Source: Herbiconiux solani NBRC 106740
GTDB lineage: Bacteria; Actinomycetota; Actinomycetes; Actinomycetales; Microbacteriaceae
Reading direction: 5' to 3'
DNA length: 64,000 bases
Assembly (NCBI RefSeq): GCF_001571005.1
Contig: NZ_BCST01000005.1
Coordinates: forward strand, 351,713-415,712
The notes beneath the pieces were generated by a model. That model had not been told where the DNA came from. It saw only the letters and a program-made list of their open reading frames with translations, and did no database searches. A program made the position numbers and the translations under genes. Shown one piece after another: positions 42,399 to 49,978 of the stretch; position 1 is the stretch's first letter; each line of letters begins with the position of its first letter.

Positions 42399-43445
42399 TC
42401 AGTCGAGCTCGACTCCCGCGCCGGTCAGCAGCACCTTGATCTGATCGCCTCCGGCCGCCGCCGCGAAGGCCGCGGGGGTCTGTTCGAGCGGGAAGCTCGC
42501 GGTGATCATGTGCCCGGCGTCCACTCCCCCGGCCGCGATGATCGCGATCGCGTCGGCGTAGTCCTCGCTGAGGTAGGTGGCCGCGCCCTGCAGCCGCACC
42601 TGGCGGTCCTGCAGGATGAAGGCGGGCACCTCGATCGGCTTCGACGGCACCCCGACGATCACGACGGTCCCGCCGCGCTGCACCATCTCGATCGCCGAGG
42701 TGACGGTGGGCTGGATGGAGACGCAGTCGAAGACGACGTCTGCCGATTCGCCCAGCTCCGCGCGCACGAGGGCCGCGACATCCGGGGCCGCCGAGTCGAC
42801 GACCGCGTCGGCGCCGAGCTCGAGCGCACCCTGGCGCTTGGCCTCGAGCACGTCGGTCATCACGATCCGGCGGGCGCCCTTGGCGCGGGCCGCGGCGAGC
42901 ATGAGCAGGCCGATCGTGCCGCAGCCGATGATCGCCACGGCCTTCCCGGCGATGTCCCCGGCGAGCCGCACGGCGTGCAGCGGGGTGGAGAAGGGCTCGA
43001 TCAGCGACGCCATCCGCAGGTCGAAGCCCTCGGGCACCACGTGCAGCCGGTCGGCGCGCACGGTGAACAGGTCGGCCATGCCGCCCTCGCGGAAACCGCA
43101 GCCGAAGAACTCGAGGTTCTCGCAGATGTTGGAGCGCCCGGTGGTGCACATCTTGCAGTGACCGCAGGGCAGCGGGGGCTCCGGCGTCACGAGCTGACCG
43201 ATCGCGAGCCCGGTCACGTCGGCGCCCAGCGCCTCGACGACGCCGACGACCTCGTGGCCCGGGTAGTACGGCGGCTTCATGGTCGGATGCGTGCCGTGCA
43301 TCCCGTGGATGTCGGATCCGCAGACCCCGGCCACCTGGAGCGAGACCAGGGCCTCGTCGGCACGGACCTCGGGCACGGCTTCGATGACCACGTCGACCTG
43401 CCCGGGGGCGGAGACGATCACGCGGCGACGGGTGCTCTCACTCAT
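42399..43445 (-). CDS. Zinc-dependent alcohol/polyol dehydrogenase (MDR family) 2
   Basis: A 348-residue medium-chain zinc dehydrogenase. The catalytic zinc region is GVCGSDIHGMHGTHPTM and PGHEVVGVVEALG. The structural zinc has four Cys in PCGHCKMCTTGRSNICEN. The cofactor loop is VAIIGCGTIGLLMLAAARAKGA. It resembles L-idonate and sorbitol dehydrogenases. It is the last gene of the importer operon (ATPase-permease-binding protein), so it probably acts first on the imported compound. CAGGAAAGGAACGCC precedes the start codon. A strong hairpin separates it from the binding-protein gene. Confidence 0.88.
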   Translation of the reverse strand: MSESTRRRVIVSAPGQVDVVIEAVPEVRADEALVSLQVAGVCGSDIHGMHGTHPTMKPPYYPGHEVVGVVEALGADVTGLAIGQLVTPEPPLPCGHCKMCTTGRSNICENLEFFGCGFREGGMADLFTVRADRLHVVPEGFDLRMASLIEPFSTPLHAVRLAGDIAGKAVAIIGCGTIGLLMLAAARAKGARRIVMTDVLEAKRQGALELGADAVVDSAAPDVAALVRAELGESADVVFDCVSIQPTVTSAIEMVQRGGTVVIVGVPSKPIEVPAFILQDRQVRLQGAATYLSEDYADAIAIIAAGGVDAGHMITASFPLEQTPAAFAAAAGGDQIKVLLTGAGVELD

Positions 43446-43494
43446 CGGCGTTCCTTTCCTGGAGGAGTAAGGGGAGGGATAGGGGGTGGAACGG

Positions 43495-43534
43495 GATCGG
43501 CCGGCAGTCCCGGAAGAGGGGCTGCCGGCCGATC
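43495..43534 (-). promoter_or_regulatory. Intercistronic hairpin after the second binding-protein gene
   Basis: A perfect 13-base stem (43495-43507 with 43522-43534, loop of 14) lies 13 bases after the binding-protein stop and 49 bases before the dehydrogenase start. It matches in position the hairpin after the ChvE-like gene, and probably stabilises the upstream mRNA or reduces read-through. Confidence 0.65.
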
Positions 43535-43547
43535 GGAGTCCGACGGA

Positions 43548-44567
43548 TCAGAAGATGCTGTTCGCGTCGTAGTAGTCGGCGACGTTGTTGCAGTCGATGC
43601 CGGCCGCCTCCGTGTACTCGTTGGGCTCGAAGTCGCTCGCGGCCTTCTCACCGGTGCCGAGCTGCACGGCGATCTCGAAAGCGCGCTCGGTCGCCAGCGA
43701 CGGGGAGTTGAGGCCCGTCGAGACGTACTGCGCGTCGCAGCCCTTCATGATCTGCTCGAGCGCCTGCTTCTGGCCGTCGGCCGAGGCCGCCACGAGGGTC
43801 TTCGTGTTGCCCTGGTCGTTCAGCACGGTCAGCGCACCGAGGGCCATCGAGTCGTTCAGGCCCAGGATCAGGTCGAGGTCCGGGTTCGCCGCGAGCATCG
43901 ACTCGGTGGCCGGAACCGCCTTGTCCTGCGCGTAGTCAGCCTCGGTCTCGGCGACGACGTCGAATTTGACGCCGGCCTTGGTGAGACCGTCGAGGAAGCC
44001 CTGCTGACGCGCCGGCCCGACGATCACGTCGTTCGGCCCGCCGTTCAGCACGCCGATCTTGATGTTCTGGCCCGAGGTGAAGCGCTTCGCGGTCAGTTCG
44101 CCGGAGAGCGAGCCGACGGCCGAGTTGTCGGAGGAGACCGAGGTGACGCCCACATCCGGGATGCCCGTGTCGATGAACAGCAGCGGGACCTGCTCGGCGA
44201 TCTGCGCGAGCTGCTCCTTCTCGGTGTCCGGGCTGATCGCGTTGACCACGATCACGTCGGCCCCCTGCGACAGCATGGTCTGGGCCTGGTCGAGCTGCGT
44301 GACCGGGTCGCCGCTGGCGTTCTGGAAGAGGAGCTTGAAGCCCTCCTTGTCGGCCAGGTCTTCGGCCATCGACTGCATCGCGGAGTAGTAGGGGGCGTCG
44401 AGCTGGCGCTGCAGGAAGCCGATCGTCAGATCCTTGACGTCCTTGGTCTCAGCAGCTTCCGTGCTGGAGGAGCCCGAGGTGCTGCCACCGACGGTGCCGC
44501 AGCCGGCGAGGGAGAAGAGGACCGCCGCCGCTGCGACTGCCCCGAGGACTCGTTTCTTCATTGTCAT
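43548..44567 (-). CDS. Sugar ABC transporter substrate-binding lipoprotein (RpiR-linked system)
   Basis: A 339-residue ribose-binding-type lipoprotein with lipobox Cys23 (FSLAGC), then a Ser/Gly/Thr linker and the periplasmic-binding fold (LTIGFLQRQLDAPYYSAMQSM; ADVIVVNAISPDTEKEQ; PLLFIDTGIPDVG; LILGLNDSMALGAL). It lacks the ChvE pattern and is closer to ribose, allose and AI-2-type binders. Three ATGs lie together; ATG 44567 is best spaced (6 bases) from GAGG. It is the third gene of the ATPase-permease-binding protein-dehydrogenase operon. The ligand is unknown. Confidence 0.88.
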   Translation of the reverse strand: MTMKKRVLGAVAAAAVLFSLAGCGTVGGSTSGSSSTEAAETKDVKDLTIGFLQRQLDAPYYSAMQSMAEDLADKEGFKLLFQNASGDPVTQLDQAQTMLSQGADVIVVNAISPDTEKEQLAQIAEQVPLLFIDTGIPDVGVTSVSSDNSAVGSLSGELTAKRFTSGQNIKIGVLNGGPNDVIVGPARQQGFLDGLTKAGVKFDVVAETEADYAQDKAVPATESMLAANPDLDLILGLNDSMALGALTVLNDQGNTKTLVAASADGQKQALEQIMKGCDAQYVSTGLNSPSLATERAFEIAVQLGTGEKAASDFEPNEYTEAAGIDCNNVADYYDANSIF

Positions 44568-44636
44568 CATTGACCTCATTCGAGAGTGATTACGGATGGT
44601 GGTGTGTGGCTGTGATGGAACGGGTGATGTGATGCG

Positions 44637-45641
44637 TCAGGTGAGTTGGCGCGCCTTCTTCCTCTTGGCGAACTGGATGGTGGTCAGCAGGACGGCGACG
44701 AGGATGAGCGCGCCGCGGAACGCGTCCTGCAGGTAGGTGGAGACGTTCAGGAGCACGAGCAGGTTGCTGATCACGGCGAAGATCAGCGTGCCGACCAGGG
44801 CGCCGAAGACGCGGCCCTTGCCGCCGACCAGGCTCGTGCCGCCGATGACGACGGCCGCGATGGCGTTCAGCTCGTAGCCCGTGCCGGCGGTCGGGGTGCC
44901 GACGCCGACCCGCGAGGCGAGCAGGAAGCCGGCGAAGCCGGATAGCACGCCCGCGATCACGTAGACCAGGAACAGGGTGGAGCGCACCGGGATGCCGGCG
45001 GCCCGCGCGGCCTCCTTGTTGCTGCCCGAGGCGTAGACCCGGCGGCCGAAGACCGTGCGGCGCACCAGGAAGGCGACGGCCGCGGCGAGCACGAGCCAGA
45101 GGATGCCGATGACCGGGAAGCCGAACAGCGTCGACGAGGCGATCCCCCGGAAGTCCTCGGCCTGCGGGGTGACGGGCACGCCCTCGGTGTAGGCGTAGAC
45201 GAGTCCGCGGGCCAGCGCGAGCATCCCGAGCGTCACGATGAACGCCTCGAGCCCGCGGAAGGCGACCAGCCAGCCGTTGATCGCGCCGATCGCCGCGCCC
45301 GTGAGCACCGCGACCAGGATGGCGAGCGGCACGCTCGCCCCCGAGAACAGCCCGGCGGCGAGCACTCCCGCGAGCCCGACCACGGAACCGACGCTGATGT
45401 CGATCCCGCCGGTGAGCACGACCAGGAACTGCGCGAGCGTCACGATGCCGATCACCGAGGCCTGGAGCACCAGGTTGGTCAGGTTCTGCGGGGTGAAGAA
45501 GGCGCTCGTCGAGATGCCTGCGATGACGAGCAGCAGGATCAGGATGTAGAGCGGGTACTGCTCCTTCGCCCAGGCGCCGACGCGCCCCCAGTCGAGACCG
45601 GCCCGGCCGGTCGGTGCGGTGGTGGTGGATGTCTGAGTCAT
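44637..45641 (-). CDS. Sugar ABC transporter permease (RpiR-linked system)
   Basis: A 334-residue RbsC-type permease with about 8-10 hydrophobic segments, the conserved LVVLTGGIDISVGSVVGLAG loop and the ATPase-contact segment YASGSNKEAARAAGI. ATG 45641 overlaps the ATPase stop as ATGA; the longer open frame upstream is out of context. It works with the ATPase before it and the binding protein after it. Confidence 0.92.
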   Translation of the reverse strand: MTQTSTTTAPTGRAGLDWGRVGAWAKEQYPLYILILLLVIAGISTSAFFTPQNLTNLVLQASVIGIVTLAQFLVVLTGGIDISVGSVVGLAGVLAAGLFSGASVPLAILVAVLTGAAIGAINGWLVAFRGLEAFIVTLGMLALARGLVYAYTEGVPVTPQAEDFRGIASSTLFGFPVIGILWLVLAAAVAFLVRRTVFGRRVYASGSNKEAARAAGIPVRSTLFLVYVIAGVLSGFAGFLLASRVGVGTPTAGTGYELNAIAAVVIGGTSLVGGKGRVFGALVGTLIFAVISNLLVLLNVSTYLQDAFRGALILVAVLLTTIQFAKRKKARQLT

Positions 45642-47161
45642 GCGGTTACTCCTGCGAGGGACGCCCGGATCAGGTCGTCTGTCGTGCTGGTTGCGGGTGT
45701 GAATTCGCCGACGAAGCGGCCTTCTTTGAGAACGAGGATGCGGTTGCAGAGCATGAGCGCCTCCTCGGCCTCGCTCGTGACGACCACGACGGCTTTGCCC
45801 TCGTCGGCCAGTCCGTGCACGATCTGGTAGATGTTCATCCGGGCACCGACGTCGATGCCCTTGGTCGGCTCGTCCAGCAGCACGACCTCGGGCCGGGCCT
45901 CGAGCCACTTGGCGATGACGACCTTCTGCTGGTTGCCGCCGGAGAGCGTCCTGGTCAGGGTCGACGGGCCGCCCTTGACCTGGTACTCGGAGATCAGCTC
46001 GCCGATGCGCTTGTTCTCCTTGCGCCGGTTCACCACCCCGAGCCGGGAGTAGTTCTTGATCGTGGCGAGGGTCATGTTCTCGCCGTTGGTGAAGTCCTTG
46101 ACGAAGCCCTCCTTGCGGCGGTCCTCGGTGAGGTAGGCGATGCCCTTGGCGGCGGCCTCGCCGGGGCTCTTCGGGTGCACCTCCTGACCGTTCAGCGTGA
46201 CCACGCCCGCGTCGCGGGTCTGGTTGCCGGAGATGGAGCGGATGATCGAGCTGCGCCCGCTGCCGACCAGGCCGTAGATGCCGAGCACCTCGCCGGGGCG
46301 CACCTCGAATGAGACGTCGGTCGCCGATCCCGAGCTGAGGCCCGAGACCTCGAGCACCGGCCGGGTCGTCGTCGCCACCGGGGCCGGGGCCTCGATCGCG
46401 CTCACCGCCTCGCCGATCATCAGGGTCATGACCTCGGCGGGGGTGGTCTCGCTCGTCGTGACGACGTCGACCAGCCGGCCGTTCCGGAGCACGGCGATCC
46501 GGTCGGCCATCGAGAAGACCTCGGGCATGCGGTGCGAGACGAAGATCACCGAGACGCCGGCGGCGCGCTCGCGGTCGACCAGGGCGAGCACGTCCTTGAA
46601 GTGCTCCTCGGTGGTCGAGGCGGTGGTCTCGTCCAGCAGGAGGACGGTGTGCTCGTTGACCTGGGTGCGGCTGAGCGCGAGCATCTGGCGGAGGCCGGGC
46701 CCGAGCTCACGGCCGAGGCGGTCGGGCGAGACGCCGTGCAGGCCGACGGCGGCGAGCACCTCCCGGGTGGCCTCGGCGCGCTTCCGCGGAACCGTCTTCC
46801 AGCCGCGCACCGAGCCGGCCGAGCTGATGCACTTGATGAAGACGTTCTCGGCGACGGTGAAGTCGTCGATGATCATCGGCTCCTGGTGCATGAGCAGGAT
46901 GCCGGCGTCCTGCGCATCCGCGGGCCCGTTGATCGGCTTGTCCCAGCCCGCGATGCGGATCGACCCGCTCGTGGGCTGCTCCTGGCCGGCCAGCAGCCGG
47001 GCGAGCGTGGACTTGCCGGCACCGTTCGCGCCGCAGATCGCGAGCACCTCGCCGGCGTAGCCGGTGAGCGAGACGCCGTCCAGTGCGGTCACACCGGGGT
47101 AGCTCTTCGAGACGTCGACCGCCTCGAAGGCGACGGTCTTCGTCGATGACGGATCGGTCAT
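45638..47161 (-). CDS. Sugar ABC transporter ATP-binding protein (RpiR-linked system)
   Basis: A 507-residue double ABC ATPase. The first domain has [14 protein letters not shown] and LLLDETTASTTEEH, where the Walker B has Thr in place of the usual Pro after Asp-Glu. The second has GLVGSGRSS, the signature [14 protein letters not shown] and VVLLDEPTKGIDVG. Both halves therefore look functional for this family. ATG 47161 has AAAGGAG upstream. It is the first gene of the importer operon, with a promoter and a regulon palindrome 42-56 bases ahead of its start. Confidence 0.92.
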   Translation of the reverse strand: MTDPSSTKTVAFEAVDVSKSYPGVTALDGVSLTGYAGEVLAICGANGAGKSTLARLLAGQEQPTSGSIRIAGWDKPINGPADAQDAGILLMHQEPMIIDDFTVAENVFIKCISSAGSVRGWKTVPRKRAEATREVLAAVGLHGVSPDRLGRELGPGLRQMLALSRTQVNEHTVLLLDETTASTTEEHFKDVLALVDRERAAGVSVIFVSHRMPEVFSMADRIAVLRNGRLVDVVTTSETTPAEVMTLMIGEAVSAIEAPAPVATTTRPVLEVSGLSSGSATDVSFEVRPGEVLGIYGLVGSGRSSIIRSISGNQTRDAGVVTLNGQEVHPKSPGEAAAKGIAYLTEDRRKEGFVKDFTNGENMTLATIKNYSRLGVVNRRKENKRIGELISEYQVKGGPSTLTRTLSGGNQQKVVIAKWLEARPEVVLLDEPTKGIDVGARMNIYQIVHGLADEGKAVVVVTSEAEEALMLCNRILVLKEGRFVGEFTPATSTTDDLIRASLAGVTA

Positions 47162-47202
47162 GTCCGGTGGGCTCCTTTGCGCGCACATCTTGCCGCGAGG
47201 CG

Positions 47203-47217
47203 TGTAGTGATACTACG
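47203..47217. promoter_or_regulatory. Regulon palindrome, copy C
   Basis: TGTAGT-GAT-ACTACG matches TGTAGT-N3-ACTACA except for the last base. It begins directly after the leftward -10 box, over the expected transcription start of the importer operon. Together with copies at 36559 and 36664 it ties the importer to the catabolic genes. Confidence 0.65.
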
Positions 47218-47219
47218 CG

Positions 47220-47249
47220 ATTGTATGTATGAGACTCCGGAAATGGCAA
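47220..47249 (-). promoter_or_regulatory. Promoter of the RpiR-linked importer operon
   Basis: Read leftward, TTGCCA (47244-47249) and TACAAT (47220-47225) are 18 bases apart. Both are close to consensus. The local AT-rich stretch is exceptional in this window. Confidence 0.6.
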
Positions 47250-47311
47250 ATTGCTCGGTCGTATCGACCATTCCCGGTAGTTGCGCTACATCTGAATGCT
47301 CCGGATGGCAA

Positions 47312-47327
47312 GGGCGGAAGCCCGCCC
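47312..47327 (-). terminator. Hairpin downstream of the HAD gene
   Basis: GGGCGG pairs with CCGCCC around a 4-base loop, about 80 bases after the HAD stop and before the importer promoter. Between it and the HAD stop a GCGCCGGCTCAGG unit is repeated twice (47385 and 47401), with no clear role. Confidence 0.35.
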
Positions 47328-47408
47328 GGACGGCGCGGACGGGCTCGGGAGCGCGGGGGCTCAGGAGGGCACAGGCCCGGAAGGGCGCCGGCTCAGGCGT
47401 GCGCCGGC

Positions 47409-48080
47409 TCAGGAGACGAGCGGCAGCAGTTCGTCGAGCGAGGCGATGACGTGCACCGCGCCGGCGGCACGGAGCGTGCGGGGGTCGCAGGCGACCGCAT
47501 CCGTCACGCCGATGGCCGTGTAGCCCGCCGCGGAAGCGCAGCGGAGGTCGGCCGTGGAGTCGCCGACGAAGTAGGCGTTCGCCCGGAGCGGCCGGTGCCG
47601 GAGGAGGAGTTCGAACTTGTCGGGCACGGCGACGTCGACCGAGTTCCAGACTGCGGGCACCGCGAGGGCCCGCTGATCGAAGCGCACCGCGGCGGCCGAG
47701 GCGGCCGAGACCACGCCGAGCCACGCGCCCGAGGCCGCCAGCGCCGTCAGCGCGGCCGCGGCGCCGTCGCGGAGGTGCGCGCGGGTGCCGGCGAGCGCCT
47801 CGCTCCACTCCCGCTCGGCGTCGTCACGGTCTTCCGGCGCGACTCCGAGCTGCTCGAACAGCTCGGAGAGCGGGAGGCGGAAGCGCACCGAGAACTCGGT
47901 CTCGCCGAGCGGCTGAAGGCCGCGACGCACGAGCACCGTGTTGACCGCGGCCCGTGCCCGGTCGGCGTCGATCACGACCGCGCCGTTCCAGTCGAACAGC
48001 ACCATCGTGTGCTCGAGCAGGGCAGGCAGCCCCGGGGCGGTGATCCGCCGATCCACGTCGCTCGTCACCGATCGCCCCAT
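47409..48080 (-). CDS. HAD-family hydrolase with an altered motif I
   Basis: A 223-residue HAD protein of the phosphoglycolate-phosphatase/beta-phosphoglucomutase type. Motif I is VLFDWNGAVV: the nucleophile Asp is present, but the acid/base Asp two residues on is Asn. Motif II is LGVVSAASAAAV, the Lys is in AVPDKFELLL, and motif IV is YFVGDSTADLRC. The loss of the second Asp suggests slow or different chemistry. The start is uncertain: ATG 48080 is used; the frame extends further upstream without conserved sequence. It stands alone upstream of nothing obvious. Confidence 0.72.
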   Translation of the reverse strand: MGRSVTSDVDRRITAPGLPALLEHTMVLFDWNGAVVIDADRARAAVNTVLVRRGLQPLGETEFSVRFRLPLSELFEQLGVAPEDRDDAEREWSEALAGTRAHLRDGAAAALTALAASGAWLGVVSAASAAAVRFDQRALAVPAVWNSVDVAVPDKFELLLRHRPLRANAYFVGDSTADLRCASAAGYTAIGVTDAVACDPRTLRAAGAVHVIASLDELLPLVS

Positions 48081-48205
48081 CCGCTCGGCCCCGGCGGCGC
48101 GGATCAGCGGACACGCGGCGGCGGGGTAGTCCGATCCATCATCCGGGGGCCGGACGGCCTCAGTGCGACGTGGCACGCGAACCCCCGGTGAACGGCGGGT
48201 GAAGA

Positions 48206-48226
48206 ACGCCCGTCAGCAGCGGGCGT
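48206..48226 (-). terminator. Hairpin at the end of the GH114 gene
   Basis: ACGCCCG and CGGGCGT flank the stop codon with a 7-base loop. It could end transcription of the GH114 gene; no T-run follows. Confidence 0.35.
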
Positions 48227-49139
48227 AGACGTGACCGGGTTCGCCGGCCGGCACGAGCTTGCGGTCGCGCTGCACGGTGCCGGCGGGCAGCGCCGGGTCG
48301 GCGCAGACATCAGACCAGGCCGCGCTCAGCGCGCCGGCGTACTCGATGTCGAGCACGGCGGCCCCGTACACCTCGGTGTACGCGCCGCACTCGCCGAAGC
48401 GCTGGCACTCCTCGGCGACCGCGAAGTCGAAACCGATGTCGGTCTTGCCGCGGGCCTCGAGCTCCGGGGTGTTCTTCTGCGCCACGGCGAGGCCCGAGCT
48501 GTGCGCGAACTCGACGATCAGGCGGGCGTAGGCGATCGTGTCGTAGAGCGTGGTGCCGCCCTCGGAGCGCCTGTAGGCGTCGAGGTTGTCGAACTCCACG
48601 GCCTGGAACCCCTTGCCTGCGCAGCCGGCGACGGTCACGGCCGTGCGGTCGGCGATCGCCTGGCGGTTGTCGGGGGTCGAGATGTCGAGGATGCTCTCGT
48701 CCGGCCAGGCGGGATCGTTCACCGTCTTGCCGTCGCTGTCGTGCACCTTGAGCGACTCGGGCCAGTAGCCGTCGGGCTGGCTCTGGAAGGCGTTGACGTA
48801 GCAGATCGAGTAGACGCCCTCGACGGGATCGGCCGAGCTGTCGCGCGTCACGACGGTGACCCCGGGCGGAGGATCGTAGGCGCCGCCCAGCTGGTAGTCG
48901 AAGACCGGATCGGCGGGGAGCGTGTTCACCACGCCCGGGGCCCAGGTGGGCGTCGGGGTGGGGGTGGGCGTCGGAGCGCCGGTCGCCGCGTCGGCGGAGG
49001 GTGAGGACGAGCCGCCGGAGTCGACCGGGTCCGAGGCCGGCACGCAGCCGGCCAGACCGAGCACGAGCGCACCCGAAGCGAGGACCGCACCGAGCGTGAT
49101 CGCGACCCGCGGCGGGCGGGCGGGTCGGTGCGTGCTCAT
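48213..49139 (-). CDS. GH114-type (endo-alpha-1,4-polygalactosaminidase-like) lipoprotein
   Basis: A 308-residue secreted lipoprotein: signal peptide with lipobox Cys32 (GLAGC), then a Ser/Ala/Asp and Thr-Pro repeat linker. Its catalytic domain has the GH114/DUF297 signatures: SICYVNAFQSQPDGYWP, a WPDESILDIST strand, GFQAVEFDNLDAYRRSEGG with the acidic pair, GLAVAQKNTPEL, and FAVAEECQRFGECGAYTEVY. Such enzymes may cleave galactosamine-rich exopolysaccharide at the cell surface. ATG 49139 has a TACGAT box 7 bases upstream, so it is probably leaderless. Confidence 0.85.
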   Translation of the reverse strand: MSTHRPARPPRVAITLGAVLASGALVLGLAGCVPASDPVDSGGSSSPSADAATGAPTPTPTPTPTWAPGVVNTLPADPVFDYQLGGAYDPPPGVTVVTRDSSADPVEGVYSICYVNAFQSQPDGYWPESLKVHDSDGKTVNDPAWPDESILDISTPDNRQAIADRTAVTVAGCAGKGFQAVEFDNLDAYRRSEGGTTLYDTIAYARLIVEFAHSSGLAVAQKNTPELEARGKTDIGFDFAVAEECQRFGECGAYTEVYGAAVLDIEYAGALSAAWSDVCADPALPAGTVQRDRKLVPAGEPGHVYARC

Positions 49140-49267
49140 GGGGCCGATCGTACCCGGTGCTCCTGGCCGGTCGCCGTGCGGGTGCCGAGCGGCCTGGCCA
49201 TCGCCACTGCCGCCGCCACTGCCGCTGCCGCTGCCGCCGCGACGGCCACGCTGCGGGCCGCGGCCGC

Positions 49268-49978
49268 TCAGACCAGCCCCGCCGAGTAGGCGAAGATCAC
49301 GGCCTGCACCCGGTCGCGCAGCTCGAGCTTCATCAGCACCCGTCCCACATGCGTCTTGACCGTCGACTCCGAGAGGTGGAAGCGGGCGGCGATCTCGGAG
49401 TTCGTCAGCCCCTCCGCCATCGCCACGAGCACCTCGCGTTCGCGCTCGGTCAGGGTGCCGAGGGCATTCGGGGCCTGCCCGGCGCGGGGCGCGTGATGGG
49501 CCCCCGCATCCGTGCCCGGCGTCTGCCCGGCGGACGCACCCAGCTGCGGGCCGAACAGCTCGAGCAGCTTGCGGGTGACGCGCGGCGAGACCGCGGCGTC
49601 GCCCGAGGCGACCGCCCGGATGGCGGCGGCCAGCTCGGCGGGCCTGGCGTCCTTCAGCAGGAATCCGCTGGCTCCCGCCTCGAGGCCCGCGAAGGCGTAC
49701 TCGTCGAGGTCGAAGGTGGTGAGGATGAGGATGCGGCTGCGCGGGTTGGCCGCGACGATCGCCCTGGTCGCCTCGATCCCGTCCATCCCCGGCATCCGCA
49801 CGTCCATCAGCACCACGTCGGGGTTCAGCCGGGCGGCCTCATCGACGGCCGCGCGGCCGTCGCCGGCCTCGCCGACCACCTCGAAGCCGGGCTGCGCGTC
49901 GAGCACCATGCGCATCCCCAACCGGATCAGCTGCTGATCGTCGACCAGGAGCAGCCGGATCACGGGTTCGTCGGTCAT
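49268..49978 (-). CDS. NarL/LuxR-family response regulator
   Basis: A 236-residue response regulator. The receiver has the acidic pair LLVDDQQ, the phosphorylation site Asp59 in VVLMDVRMPGMDG, Thr in ILTTFD and Lys in LLKDARP. The C-terminal LuxR helix-turn-helix is LTEREREVLVAMAEGLTNSEIAARFHLSESTVKTHV. A Gly/Ala/Thr-rich linker of about 30 residues joins them. ATG 49978 overlaps the kinase stop. It is the last gene of an ABC-2 transporter/two-component operon and probably controls it through the palindrome at 53392. Confidence 0.93.
   Translation of the reverse strand: MTDEPVIRLLLVDDQQLIRLGMRMVLDAQPGFEVVGEAGDGRAAVDEAARLNPDVVLMDVRMPGMDGIEATRAIVAANPRSRILILTTFDLDEYAFAGLEAGASGFLLKDARPAELAAAIRAVASGDAAVSPRVTRKLLELFGPQLGASAGQTPGTDAGAHHAPRAGQAPNALGTLTEREREVLVAMAEGLTNSEIAARFHLSESTVKTHVGRVLMKLELRDRVQAVIFAYSAGLV

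Noticed and set aside
47385..47413. GCGCCGGCTCAGG direct repeat as an attachment site
   Set aside because: Only 13 bases, 16 bases apart, with no integrase or tRNA nearby; more likely local slippage at the end of the HAD gene.
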